In this document: piece after piece, positions 26,819-38,661 of the stretch
How the letters are laid out: the number at the start of each line of letters is the position of its first letter
How positions within the stretch are numbered: the first letter of the stretch is position 1
NCBI RefSeq assembly: GCF_000012985.1
Contig: NC_007645.1
Location: 930,001 to 994,000 of the forward strand
Source: Hahella chejuensis KCTC 2396
GTDB taxonomy: Bacteria > Pseudomonadota > Gammaproteobacteria > Pseudomonadales > Oleiphilaceae
Length of the DNA: 64,000 nt
Reading direction: 5' to 3'
Notes under the pieces: generated by a model
The model's input: only the letters and a program-made list of their open reading frames with translations
Told to the model about the DNA's origin: nothing
Database searches by the model: none
Program-made: the position numbers and the translations under genes

Positions 26819-28309
26819 ATGACTAATAAGACGCTCATGATCCAGGGAACCACTTCCGACGCTGGCAAAAGCACACTCGTCACCGCAATATGCCGCAGTC
26901 TGTTGCGGCGCGGCGTGAAAGTGGCGCCGTTCAAGCCGCAGAATATGGCGCTTAACAGCGCCGTAACAGTGGACGGCGGTGAGATTGGGCGGGCGCAGGC
27001 GGTGCAGGCGCAGGCCTGTGGCCTGCAGCCGCATACCGATATGAATCCGGTGTTGTTGAAGCCTAATACGGATATTGGCGCGCAAGTCATTATTCATGGA
27101 AAAGCCCGCGCCAATATGGACGCAGTGGCCTATCACGATTACAAACGCACCGCTATGCAGGCGGTGTTGGAATCTTTTCAACGACTCTCCTCCGCTTACG
27201 ATGCGGTTCTGGTGGAAGGCGCAGGTTCTCCAGCGGAGATTAACCTGCGCGATCGCGATATCGCCAATATGGGTTTTGCGGAGGAGGTCGATTGCCCGGT
27301 CATCCTGGTCGCGGATATTGACCGGGGGGGCGTGTTCGCTCATTTGGTCGGCACCTTGGCTTTATTGAGCGAAAGCGAGCAGCGGCGCGTACGCGGCTTT
27401 GTCATCAACCGTTTTCGCGGCGACATTGCTTTGCTTGAGCCGGGACTTCGGTGGCTGGAGGAATATACCGGCAAGCCTGTGTTGGGAGTGTTGCCTTATC
27501 TGAACGGCCTGCATCTGGAAGCGGAAGACGCCTTGCCGCGAGACTCAATCGTTAAATCTGACGCGACGCTCAAAGTCATCGCGCCGGCCTTGCCCCGAAT
27601 CAGCAATCACACTGACTTTGATCCACTGCGCTTACACCCGCAGGTAGACTTCCAGTTTATCGGGCCGGGCCAGTCGCCGCCGCCTGCTGATCTCATTATT
27701 CTTCCTGGCTCCAAATCCGTACGCAACGACCTGCAGTGGTTGCGTGAAAATGGCTGGGAAGAGGTTATTCGCAAGCATTTGCGCTATGGCGGTCGAGTCA
27801 TCGGTATTTGCGGCGGCTATCAAATGTTGGGACGTAGCATCGCCGACCCTCATGGCCTGGAAGGCGTTGCTGGAGAGAGCGTCGGCCTGGGATGGCTGGA
27901 TATCGCCACCACGCTGGAGCCGGAAAAGCAATTGCGGCGAGTGGAAGGGCGGCTGTGGCTGGATGACGCTCGGATTACCGGCTATGAGATTCATGCTGGA
28001 GTGACTCGCTGCCTAGCGTCGCAAACGTCGGCGGTGTGTCTTGAGGACGGACGACTGGATGGCGTCGTCAGCGATGATAATCAGGTGTTGGGGCTTTATC
28101 TGCATGGACTGTTTGAGAGCCCGCAGGCATTGACGGCTTTGTTACGTTGGGCGGGCCTGAACGAAGTGCAGCGCCTGGATTACGATGCTTTACGAGAAGC
28201 AGACATAAATCGCCTGGCGGATGTCGTGGACCAGTATTTAAACTGGGAGGAAATCGCAGGGTTTCTACAGGTTGGGCCAAACAGCGACGACAGGGAGAGC
28301 AGGGCGTGA
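26819..28309 (+). CDS. cobQ: Adenosylcobyric acid synthase (glutamine-hydrolysing)
   Basis: 496 residues, start at 26819 after AAGGGAAG. The N-terminal ATP-dependent half has the [11 protein letters not shown]-loop-like motif and [11 protein letters not shown]. The C-terminal class I amidotransferase half has the nucleophile C331 ([11 protein letters not shown]) and a His in LYLHGLFE. It amidates four side chains of adenosylcobyrinic a,c-diamide. Its TGA overlaps the GTG start of cobU. Confidence 0.95.
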   Translation: MTNKTLMIQGTTSDAGKSTLVTAICRSLLRRGVKVAPFKPQNMALNSAVTVDGGEIGRAQAVQAQACGLQPHTDMNPVLLKPNTDIGAQVIIHGKARANMDAVAYHDYKRTAMQAVLESFQRLSSAYDAVLVEGAGSPAEINLRDRDIANMGFAEEVDCPVILVADIDRGGVFAHLVGTLALLSESEQRRVRGFVINRFRGDIALLEPGLRWLEEYTGKPVLGVLPYLNGLHLEAEDALPRDSIVKSDATLKVIAPALPRISNHTDFDPLRLHPQVDFQFIGPGQSPPPADLIILPGSKSVRNDLQWLRENGWEEVIRKHLRYGGRVIGICGGYQMLGRSIADPHGLEGVAGESVGLGWLDIATTLEPEKQLRRVEGRLWLDDARITGYEIHAGVTRCLASQTSAVCLEDGRLDGVVSDDNQVLGLYLHGLFESPQALTALLRWAGLNEVQRLDYDALREADINRLADVVDQYLNWEEIAGFLQVGPNSDDRESRA

Positions 28310-28833
28310 GGACGTTGATTCTGGGGGGCGTGAAGTCAGGAAAGAGCGCGTTGGCTGAGCAACTGGCGATTTCCCAGGACAAACCCGTCGTCTATATCGC
28401 TACAGCTACCGCCGGCGATGGCGAAATGGCCGCGAGAATCGCTCATCATCGCGCCCGCCGTCCATCCGCCTGGGGATTGATTGAGGCGCCTGTATATCTC
28501 GCTGACGCCATTCGCGACGCTATGCAGGGAGGGAGTATGGTGCTGGTGGACTGTCTGACGCTTTGGCTTACCAACCTTTTGATTTCCGACTCCAACGAGC
28601 TTTTTGAACAGCAACGGCAGGCGCTGTTGGACGTGTTGCCCGACCTCGATGGCGACATCATCTTCGTCAGCAATGAAACCAATATGGGCGTCACGCCTTT
28701 AGGGGAGCTATCGCGCCGCTATTGCGATGAAGCCGGGCTGCTGCATCAGGCGCTCGCCGCCCAGTGTGATCGGGTGGTGTTAACCGTCGCGGGACTGCCT
28801 CATTGCCTGAAAGGTCGTTTGGAGCTTGCCTAA
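28306..28833 (+). CDS. cobU: Adenosylcobinamide kinase / phosphate guanylyltransferase
   Basis: 175 residues starting at a GTG that overlaps the cobQ stop (GTGA), after AGGGAGAGCAGGGC. The P-loop is GGVKSGKS (residues 7-14). The guanylylated histidine region is [10 protein letters not shown], and [12 protein letters not shown] and [11 protein letters not shown] are family signatures. It phosphorylates and then guanylylates adenosylcobinamide for nucleotide-loop assembly. Confidence 0.94.
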   Translation: MRTLILGGVKSGKSALAEQLAISQDKPVVYIATATAGDGEMAARIAHHRARRPSAWGLIEAPVYLADAIRDAMQGGSMVLVDCLTLWLTNLLISDSNELFEQQRQALLDVLPDLDGDIIFVSNETNMGVTPLGELSRRYCDEAGLLHQALAAQCDRVVLTVAGLPHCLKGRLELA

Positions 28834-28941
28834 GTATACTGATTACCATTAAAAATAAGGTCTGAACCTTAATTGGGCCTGTTGACGTTTTAGCGCGTGG
28901 GTTTGGAAAACAACAATGACTGACTGTTTGACGAGAAGAGG

Positions 28942-29994
28942 ATGAAAATGGAATTTATCAGACGCTTGCGCGTTCCCCCGATAGACGACACGCTGGATGC
29001 GGCGCTGCACCAAAAAATCGATCAGAAAACCAAACCCCTGGGCGCACTGGGGCAGTTGGAAAGGCTGGCGTTTCAGGTCGCCCGCATCCAGGGCTCCATG
29101 ACTCCTACTTTAAAGAATCCCTATATTCTGGTGTTCGCCGGCGATCATGGCGTGGCGAAATCCGGTGTCAGCGCGTATCCACAGGACGTCACCTGGCAGA
29201 TGGTGCATAACTTCCTGCAGGGGGGCGCAGCAATCAATGTCTTCGCGCGCCAACACAATATCAGCATGCGGGTCATCGACGCTGGCGTGAATCATGAGTT
29301 TGAAGACCATCCGCAACTGGTTAAAGGAAAAATCGGCCCGGGAACAGCAAATTTCCTGGAACAACCGGCCATGTCCGAGGAACTCTGTGAGAAGGCGTTG
29401 CGCTTGGGCGCGGCCCAGGTTGACGCGATCGCGGAAGAAGGCTGTAACGTATTGGGTTTTGGTGAGATGGGCATCGGCAACACATCTTCCGCCTCCATGC
29501 TGATGAGCTATCTTCTCGACGTTCCTCTGGAGCACTGCGTTGGCCGTGGCACAGGGTTGAGCGATGAGCAATTTGAACACAAGGTTAAATTACTGCAGCA
29601 GGCGGCGGAGAAGTATCCCAACTTGAAAAGCCCGATTGATATCCTGCAGACATTCGCTGGCTTTGAAATTGTCGCCATGGTGGGAGGCATCTTGCGTGCG
29701 GCGCAAAACCGCATGTTGGTGTTGATTGACGGGTTTATCGCTACGGCGGCCTATCTGGCCGCCTATAAGCTGGCGCCGGCGATTGGCGAATATGCGATTT
29801 TCTGCCATCGCTCCATGGAGCAAGGGCATCAGCATATGCTGGAAGCGCTCAAGGCTGATCCGATCCTGAAGATGGATCTGCGATTGGGAGAAGGGACCGG
29901 CTGTGCGCTGGCGTACCCTCTGCTGCAGTCTTCACTGAACTTTTTCAATGAAATGGCCAGCTTTGCGGACGCTGGCGTCAGTGAAAAGAGCTAG
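28942..29994 (+). CDS. cobT: Nicotinate-nucleotide-dimethylbenzimidazole phosphoribosyltransferase
   Basis: 350 residues, the usual length, with a GAAGAGG ribosome-binding site. Signatures: FAGDHGVAKSGVSAYP, GFGEMGIGNTSSAS, and the catalytic glutamate E317 in RLGEGTG, the same position as in the Salmonella enzyme. It makes alpha-ribazole phosphate, the lower-ligand donor. It is 108 bases after cobU and probably in the same operon. Confidence 0.96.
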   Translation: MKMEFIRRLRVPPIDDTLDAALHQKIDQKTKPLGALGQLERLAFQVARIQGSMTPTLKNPYILVFAGDHGVAKSGVSAYPQDVTWQMVHNFLQGGAAINVFARQHNISMRVIDAGVNHEFEDHPQLVKGKIGPGTANFLEQPAMSEELCEKALRLGAAQVDAIAEEGCNVLGFGEMGIGNTSSASMLMSYLLDVPLEHCVGRGTGLSDEQFEHKVKLLQQAAEKYPNLKSPIDILQTFAGFEIVAMVGGILRAAQNRMLVLIDGFIATAAYLAAYKLAPAIGEYAIFCHRSMEQGHQHMLEALKADPILKMDLRLGEGTGCALAYPLLQSSLNFFNEMASFADAGVSEKS

Positions 29995-30011
29995 CGGGGC
30001 GATTTTGACCT

Positions 30012-30878
30012 GTGAGCGAATACGAGCGCGTTGATAAAAACTCCCGAGCAATCATGAAAAGCGGCGAAGCTGTGAGCGCAACCGGGGAGCCTGCAGCGCA
30101 ACGCTGGGCGGAAATCCTGCGTCGGCAATGGCATTTATTGATGCTGTCCTTGCAGTTCTATACCCGCATCCCAGTGCGTCTGCTTTATGACTTCCATGAA
30201 GCGGATCTGAATCAGGCCAGTCGGTATATCGCCTTGACCGGGTGGCTGGTGGCCCTGGCGGCCGCTTGCGCTTATTTGTCAGGTCTCTACTTTTATGGCC
30301 CGTGGGGCGGCGCTGTGCTGGCCGTCGCGACTGGAGTCTTGATTACGGGCGCGTTTCATGAAGACGGCCTGGCGGACGCCGCTGATGGCTTCGGCGGCGG
30401 GCATACCCCGGAGCGTATCCTGGAAATCATGAAGGACAGCCGGGTGGGAACCTATGGCGCACTGGCGCTGGCGTTAAGTCTTTCTCTAAAAATCGTCGTC
30501 CTGGCGCAACTTTCCCCGGACGCTGCTCTGTTGTTACTTTGGATATCCCACGCCTGTAGTCGTGCGTTGGCGATTAGTTTGATTGCGAGTCTGGACTACG
30601 TGCGCGCCGACCAGCTCAGTAAGGTCAAACCGGTCGCCAAGGGCATCGCAACGAGAGACATAGCCATTGCCGCAGGGATGGCGATCGCGCCGCTGATGCT
30701 GGCGGGCGCTAAGGCGCTGATCCTGGCGGCCGTGGGCCTGTGGCTACTGCGGCGAGCCAGTATCTGTTATCTGTCCCGCCGATTGGGCGGTTACACTGGA
30801 GACTGTCTGGGCGCTGTGCAACAACTTGGAGAAATTGTTTTATTCCTTTTACTGGGAGCGCTATGGAGCTCTATCTGA
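30012..30878 (+). CDS. cobS: Adenosylcobinamide-GDP ribazoletransferase (cobalamin synthase)
   Basis: Integral membrane protein with about six hydrophobic segments. Conserved blocks: LQFYTRIPV, the metal-binding HEDGLADAADGFGGG, KDSRVGTYGA and GYTGDCLGAVQQ. The 288-residue reading begins at a GTG at 30012; an ATG at 30054 would give 274, closer to the usual roughly 250. It joins adenosylcobinamide-GDP to alpha-ribazole (phosphate) at the inner membrane. It overlaps cobC by 16 bases. Confidence 0.93.
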   Translation: MSEYERVDKNSRAIMKSGEAVSATGEPAAQRWAEILRRQWHLLMLSLQFYTRIPVRLLYDFHEADLNQASRYIALTGWLVALAAACAYLSGLYFYGPWGGAVLAVATGVLITGAFHEDGLADAADGFGGGHTPERILEIMKDSRVGTYGALALALSLSLKIVVLAQLSPDAALLLLWISHACSRALAISLIASLDYVRADQLSKVKPVAKGIATRDIAIAAGMAIAPLMLAGAKALILAAVGLWLLRRASICYLSRRLGGYTGDCLGAVQQLGEIVLFLLLGALWSSI

Positions 30879-31417
30879 TTCGTCACACCCGAGTCGCAGT
30901 GCCAAAGGGGACCTTATACGGCCAGTTCGATGTCGCGCTGGCTGAGACCTTTGCGGAAGAGGCGGCGACTATTCGCGGCAAGTTGCCCGCGGCCTGGGAT
31001 CTGCTATACAGCAGTCCGCTGACCCGCTGTAAGACGTTGGCGCAATGGCTGGGCCCTGCGCCGGCCTTTGACGACCTTCTGATGGAGATGAGTTTTGGCG
31101 ACTGGGAGGGCCGGCTCCTCACGGAACTGCCGCAAAAGGAGGCCCGCGCCTGGGGGGATAACTGGCTGACTCAACGCACTCCGGGCGGTGAAGGTTTTCC
31201 TGATCTTTACCGTAGAAGCGAGCGCTTCATAGAGCGTCTTGCGCTGGAAGCAAAAGGAAAAGTGGCGCTGGTAGTGGCGCATTCCGGGCTGCTTCGCTGT
31301 CTTTGCCTGCAATTGCATCCAGAATATTGCCGCTGGGATAAGTCGAAAACATTCAGCATTCCTCTGGACTACGGCGCAGTGATTCACATCCCATCTCCCA
31401 GCCTGCCTGATTATTGA
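30863..31417 (+). CDS. cobC: Alpha-ribazole phosphatase-type histidine phosphatase
   Basis: 184 residues from the ATG at 30863 inside the end of cobS. The histidine-phosphatase signature is YLIRHTR (phospho-acceptor H8), with EMSFGDWEG and VVAHSGLLR (second catalytic His) as expected. It removes the phosphate from alpha-ribazole phosphate or adenosylcobalamin phosphate. It is the last gene of the cob operon and ends two bases from the convergent REC-EAL gene. Confidence 0.9.
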   Translation: MELYLIRHTRVAVPKGTLYGQFDVALAETFAEEAATIRGKLPAAWDLLYSSPLTRCKTLAQWLGPAPAFDDLLMEMSFGDWEGRLLTELPQKEARAWGDNWLTQRTPGGEGFPDLYRRSERFIERLALEAKGKVALVVAHSGLLRCLCLQLHPEYCRWDKSKTFSIPLDYGAVIHIPSPSLPDY

Positions 31418-31418
31418 C

Positions 31419-32627
31419 CTAGTCTTTCTCAGACTCGCGGCGTTGCAGCCAGCTTTCAAAGTCTTCCGGGGCCATTGGTTGGGCGATAAAGAAGCCCTGG
31501 GCGATATCGCAGCCTAATTTGGCGGCGTAGTCCCAGTCATCCTGGTTTTCCACTCCTTCGGCCACGATGCTCATGCCCAGTTGTTTGCCCAGCGCTGCGC
31601 TGGAATCGAAAATGGCGCGCGCCGCCTGATCACGATAGGAGCCATGTACAAAGCTGCCGTCGATTTTGAGTTCGTCGAATGGAATGCGTTGTAGACGCTC
31701 CAGTGAGGAATAACCGGTTCCGAAGTCGTCAATGGACAGGCACAACCCTTTTAGCTTGATGCGGGTGAGCACTTCCAGCATGGTCACCATATCCTGCCCT
31801 ACTTGAGTCTCCGTAATCTCAAGCGTGATTCTGGACGCTTCCACCTTGTGATGTTGGCAGTAATGCTCCAGCAAGTGCGGCAGGTCCAGGATGGAAATGG
31901 ACGATGATGAGATGTTGATCGCCACTTGCAGGTTAAGCTGCTTCTGCTTCCATTTCTGCATTTGATCTATCGCCTGTGCGATCACCGCGGTGGTGAAATC
32001 GCCGACGAGGTTGCTTTCTTCCGCTAACGGCACAAAGGCGCCGGGGCCCAGTAAGCCATGTTGCGGGTGCTTCCAGCGCGCCAGCGCCTCCACCCCGACG
32101 ACGGCTTCGGTTTTCATATCCACCTGAGGTTGATAGAAAAGTGTGAGGTGGCCGTCATTCAGGCCTTGGCGCAGTTCGCTGGTATTAAGCAGGGAGCCGC
32201 CGGAAACGGTATGGCGGGAGCGGAAATAAGACTGATAATGGGTCAGGTAATAGGTGAGGGCGTCTACGGTGACAGGCTTCTGCAATGAGCCGAGCACGTT
32301 CAGATAACGCGCTCGCGCTACATTCACCGCCGCTTTCAGTACTTTGCTGTCGGCGCCGCTGAACAGCAACACGCCACCCTGGTATTCATGTTCAGCCAGA
32401 TGGCGTAGCAGCTCAATACCGTCCATGCCGGGCATCAGAAGATCCACCAGCAAAATATCGAAGTGGGAATCGGCGTCTTTCAACAAGGTCAGCGCTTCTT
32501 CTCCGCTTGCTACACTTTCCACCCGCCCCAGATTAAGTCGTTGCAGCGTCTTGGTGATAATGCTGCGCATGAAGGCGTCATCGTCGATAATCAGGGCGTT
32601 CAGGTGACAAAACTGCTTTTCGCTCAT
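31419..32627 (-). CDS. Response regulator with EAL domain (c-di-GMP phosphodiesterase)
   Basis: 402 residues. An N-terminal receiver (acidic cluster DDD near 15-17, phospho-acceptor D62 in LLVDLLMPGMDG) is followed by an EAL domain. The catalytic signatures appear complete: EALARW, INIS, LEITE, DDFGTGYSS, LKIDGSF, EGVE. It should degrade cyclic di-GMP when phosphorylated. It follows the FIST and hybrid kinase genes on the same strand, 138 bases after the kinase, and is the likely output of that chain. Confidence 0.92.
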   Translation of the reverse strand: MSEKQFCHLNALIIDDDAFMRSIITKTLQRLNLGRVESVASGEEALTLLKDADSHFDILLVDLLMPGMDGIELLRHLAEHEYQGGVLLFSGADSKVLKAAVNVARARYLNVLGSLQKPVTVDALTYYLTHYQSYFRSRHTVSGGSLLNTSELRQGLNDGHLTLFYQPQVDMKTEAVVGVEALARWKHPQHGLLGPGAFVPLAEESNLVGDFTTAVIAQAIDQMQKWKQKQLNLQVAINISSSSISILDLPHLLEHYCQHHKVEASRITLEITETQVGQDMVTMLEVLTRIKLKGLCLSIDDFGTGYSSLERLQRIPFDELKIDGSFVHGSYRDQAARAIFDSSAALGKQLGMSIVAEGVENQDDWDYAAKLGCDIAQGFFIAQPMAPEDFESWLQRRESEKD

Positions 32628-32765
32628 AACAATAAATTCTTAACTCTTTTGAACCGTATCGCCGGACCTCGCTCCATCAGTATCGGCCAAGCGGCCGCAA
32701 TGGGGGGACGGAGCAGTCAGGTGCGCTGGCGGCGGGGCTGCGTGACGGTTGTTGTCGCAGTCGGC

Positions 32766-35258
<2,493 letters not shown>

Positions 35259-35291
35259 TTATTATCAATGCCCTACGGAAGCGCTAACGGG

Positions 35292-36446
35292 TTATTCGGA
35301 TATTAACAGAAGTACATAGGTCATGTTGTGGAACAAATTTCTTGAATAGCCCTTTGCTGTCTTGAGCGGACCGATCTCTCCGAATGAGGGAAAACCTGCA
35401 ATTGGCAGAGCGGCGCCAAAGTGTTCCGCCAGTGCGAGGATTTCATGCTCTATTTCCTGTCCCAGCAACCACTTGCGCCCCACGCAGCTGACAATGATCG
35501 CGGCGACAGGTTTGACTCCCTGGTTGCGGGCTTTTTCCGCAATCTTATATACCTCGCTGATGATAGTTTGCGGTTGCGCCAGACAAACCTGCACGGTTTT
35601 ACCCTGTTCAATGCCGCCATACAGTCCCAGAAAGCGCTCGGAAACAGAAAAATCAGGCACGATGGAGCGTAATCGAGTGATACCCGGCTCATCGGAATCA
35701 ATGATTGAAAGCGAGGTGATGCCGCGGTCTGATTGCAACACCGGTTTGCCTGTTTCTCGTTCGATGAAGTCCATGGCGTCGGTGCCGTCGATGGAGAAAA
35801 TGGTGGCGCCTTCCGCTTTATCGATCACCCCGGGCTTGCCCACCGGGCTCAGTGTGTTGCCGATGGAAATGTCGAAATGAAGTTCGCCGGACGCCGTCAT
35901 GACTACGACAGCGTCTGAGAGGGCGCGGCGGTTAGCGTAAAGGGTGCAGCTGGCCATCTTGTTATCATCGGCGGCGAAGCCCCCGACTATGGGGATGTCC
36001 GTCTCGAACTCCAGCACTTTTTCAATCTGTGAGGCGTCGGCGCGAAAGTCCGAGACCATAAACATGCATGTGGGTTTATCGTCGCCACAGGCTTGCAGCG
36101 CCGCAGTGAGGGCTGCGCGCGCAGTTTGCGCAGGTTGGTCGCCGACGCCCGAGGCGTAGGACGCGCGCCATCTGACAAGTCCTTCTGAGTTGAGTCCCAG
36201 TGCGCAGGCTCCGATATCCCTGGGGCCTTCGCTTTCAAAGAAACCATCTCCGGTGCTGCCGATAATTACAAGTTCATCATTGCCGATGCTGTCGTACAGC
36301 CCTTCGACAAGCTCCTGCGGGTTCTCGTAGTGAACGGTGGAGAATAAGAAAACGACTTCCGGGCGTATCGAAACGAGGACGTCGCCCATCATGGTTCCCG
36401 CCCGATACGGATCGGCGGCGTTGGTGGAAGTGGAGCAGGCTTTCAT
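35292..36446 (-). CDS. FIST-domain sensor protein (NosP-like)
   Basis: 384 residues with FIST N and FIST C domains: VFLFSTVHYENP, LVIIGSTGDGFF and IVGGFAADD in the first; LPIAGFPSFGEIG near the end is the FIST C signature. Soluble. In Pseudomonas and Vibrio, FIST proteins next to a hybrid kinase are haem-binding nitric-oxide sensors (NosP); several His residues are candidates for the haem ligand. It is the first gene of a three-gene operon with the kinase and a REC-EAL protein. The ligand here is inferred from that arrangement. Confidence 0.82.
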   Translation of the reverse strand: MKACSTSTNAADPYRAGTMMGDVLVSIRPEVVFLFSTVHYENPQELVEGLYDSIGNDELVIIGSTGDGFFESEGPRDIGACALGLNSEGLVRWRASYASGVGDQPAQTARAALTAALQACGDDKPTCMFMVSDFRADASQIEKVLEFETDIPIVGGFAADDNKMASCTLYANRRALSDAVVVMTASGELHFDISIGNTLSPVGKPGVIDKAEGATIFSIDGTDAMDFIERETGKPVLQSDRGITSLSIIDSDEPGITRLRSIVPDFSVSERFLGLYGGIEQGKTVQVCLAQPQTIISEVYKIAEKARNQGVKPVAAIIVSCVGRKWLLGQEIEHEILALAEHFGAALPIAGFPSFGEIGPLKTAKGYSRNLFHNMTYVLLLISE

Positions 36447-36659
36447 GGGACACCTTCACGGTAACAGCTGTTATTAAAATGACGGCTCAAAGCCAGTGAA
36501 ATGCATTAGTCCAGGCGTTACCTAAAGTCTAGTTGCTCAATGATGAGAATTCACCCTGCCCAACAAAGTTATCCGCGCCATATTTCGCCTTAATTTTCCC
36601 ATTGGTTCGCCCTATTTGTTTGTTTTGATAGCCCCAGAGCAGACAAAGGAGCGGGCAAG

Positions 36660-38021
36660 GTGAACGTTAAAGAAGTAAGTTGGCGGCGGTTCGGATTACA
36701 TTCTCCATTGGGCAAGGCCCTTATGATTGGCGCGCTGATCCTGATATTGCAGATTCCCATCATGGAGATTAATGGTCTCATCGGGGAGCGCAGCGTCAGA
36801 TACCATAATGTCGTGACGGAGATCACTGAGAAATGGGGCGGCGAACAGACAGTGAACGGTCCCTTTCTGGTTGTGCCGGTGGATACGATGTCCAGGAGCG
36901 CTGATCTTGAAAACCCCAGTAAGCAGGTTGTCAGGACCCACTACCTGATGATGACGCCCACCTTTTTGCACGCGAAGTTCAAGGTCGTCAGCGATAGCCG
37001 TTACCGGGGCATTTATGAGGCGCCTCTTTACCACACCGATGCGGATTTGAAGGGAGCTTTCGATTTGCGTCCGCAAATGGCGGAGCTGACGGAAAACCAG
37101 GCGTTGCGGTTAAAGGACGCCTATCTTTCTGTCGCCATCGGTGATGTGAAAGCGATTCAAAGCCCGATTAAGTTTCTCTGGAATGAGCATGAAGCGGCTC
37201 CCTCGCCAGGCGGCGCCATGGCGGACGTCGACGGCGTACATGTGCGACTGCCGGTAGGGTCGATAAGCACGGAGGCGCCCAATGACTTCAATCTGGCGAT
37301 ACGGTTGAAGGGCGCGCAGGCGCTTTATGTCTCGCCGGTCGGGCAGGAGAGCAACATCGAAATCAACGGCGACTGGAATGATCCAAGTTTTCAGGGGGAT
37401 TGGCTGCCGGTGGAGCGTAAGCTGGAGCAAGACGCCTTCTACGCCAAATGGGACATCCCTTTCCTGGCGAAAGGGGCGCCCGCCTCATGGACGGGGTCGG
37501 CTCCAGCATTGCTGAATCATGTTTCGCCGCTAGTCGGCGTGTCGCGCCCTGCAGCGGGGGCGGGATACCAGGAAATCAGTCGTTCGGTGAAATATGCATT
37601 ACTGTTTCTCACCTGCACTTTCGCGTGTCTATGGCTCTTTGAAATTATCAGCGGCGTGCGCATTCACGTTATGCAATATCTGTTTACGGGACTCACCCTG
37701 TGTTTGTTCTACCTGCTGTTTCTCTCCCTTTCGGAACATGTGGGAACCTGGGCGGCTTATTTGATCGCCTGTGGCGCCGTCATCGGGCAGGTGGGATGGT
37801 ACGCCGGGCAATTTATCCGGCGGAGGAAACTGACCATCGCCTTCATTACGCTGCTGATTGTCTTGTACGGCTATCTGTTGTCGTTGCTGAACGAACAGGA
37901 TATGGCGCTGCTTTACGGTTCTCTGGGATTATTTATCATTCTTGGCGCGGCGATGTTCGCCACGCGCAAAATCGACTGGTATAACCTCCGTGGCGGTGAT
38001 GGGGAGGTTGCGGAAGGGTGA
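36660..38021 (+). CDS. creD: CreD-family inner-membrane protein
   Basis: 453 residues from a GTG with AAAGGAGCGGGC upstream. N-terminal helix (MIGALILILQIPIMEINGLI), a large periplasmic domain, then a block of about five C-terminal helices. The start GERSVRYHNVVTEITEKWGG and the PFLVVPV segment are characteristic of CreD. CreD is tied to envelope integrity and beta-lactam or colicin tolerance in CreBC-regulated systems. No creBC genes are next to it. Confidence 0.93.
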   Translation: MNVKEVSWRRFGLHSPLGKALMIGALILILQIPIMEINGLIGERSVRYHNVVTEITEKWGGEQTVNGPFLVVPVDTMSRSADLENPSKQVVRTHYLMMTPTFLHAKFKVVSDSRYRGIYEAPLYHTDADLKGAFDLRPQMAELTENQALRLKDAYLSVAIGDVKAIQSPIKFLWNEHEAAPSPGGAMADVDGVHVRLPVGSISTEAPNDFNLAIRLKGAQALYVSPVGQESNIEINGDWNDPSFQGDWLPVERKLEQDAFYAKWDIPFLAKGAPASWTGSAPALLNHVSPLVGVSRPAAGAGYQEISRSVKYALLFLTCTFACLWLFEIISGVRIHVMQYLFTGLTLCLFYLLFLSLSEHVGTWAAYLIACGAVIGQVGWYAGQFIRRRKLTIAFITLLIVLYGYLLSLLNEQDMALLYGSLGLFIILGAAMFATRKIDWYNLRGGDGEVAEG

Positions 38022-38043
38022 TAGGGAGCAACTGGCGCGATGC

Positions 38044-38529
38044 TCAGAGGTCTTCGCGCCAGCCGTCCAGTTTCAGTTCCTGGCCTTCCTTTACTGTCTC
38101 CATCACCACATAGCTGCGTGATTCCCGTACGCCGGGCAACACCAGTATTTTTTCGCCCAGAAGGGCGCGGTACTGGTCCATGTTGGCGACCCGGGCTTTG
38201 ATGAGGTAGTCGAAGTTGCCAGAGACAAGGTGACACTCCTGCACCTCCGGGACTTTGATCACAGACTCCTTGAAGTCGGCGAAAACGTCCCTGGAGGTCC
38301 GGTTCAGGCCGATTTCAATAAACACCACCAAACCCACGCCCAGTTTTTTTGCATTCAGAACAGCGGTATAGCGCCGAATATAGCCGTCTCTTTCCAACCG
38401 CTTTACCCGTTCAAGGCAGGGGGTGGGGCTCAGGTTCACCCGCCGGGACAGCTCGCTGTTACTGAGGCGTCCTTCACTTTGTAGTTCGCGCAAAATGGCG
38501 TGGTCTATGCGGTCCAGCTGCTTTTTCAT
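38044..38529 (-). CDS. lrp: Lrp/AsnC-family transcription regulator
   Basis: 161 residues from the ATG at 38529, the length of classic Lrp. The helix-turn-helix (ILRELQSEGRLSNSELSRRV, then NLSPTPCLERVKRLE) is followed by the RAM ligand-binding domain with HLVSGNFDYLIKARV and LPGVRESRSYVVMETVK. It is divergent from ald across an AT-rich 132-base region, so it probably controls ald in response to alanine or leucine. Confidence 0.9.
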   Translation of the reverse strand: MKKQLDRIDHAILRELQSEGRLSNSELSRRVNLSPTPCLERVKRLERDGYIRRYTAVLNAKKLGVGLVVFIEIGLNRTSRDVFADFKESVIKVPEVQECHLVSGNFDYLIKARVANMDQYRALLGEKILVLPGVRESRSYVVMETVKEGQELKLDGWREDL

Positions 38530-38661
38530 TTTTTGCCAGTCAAATATGCTGAAAGTTTTAAAATAAAAGAATAAAACACTGAGTCTGATTTTAACAACAG
38601 AGATAAATTCTGCATACAAAGCGTAGACTGGAATTATTACTAACCTTGAGAGGGCTTATTA

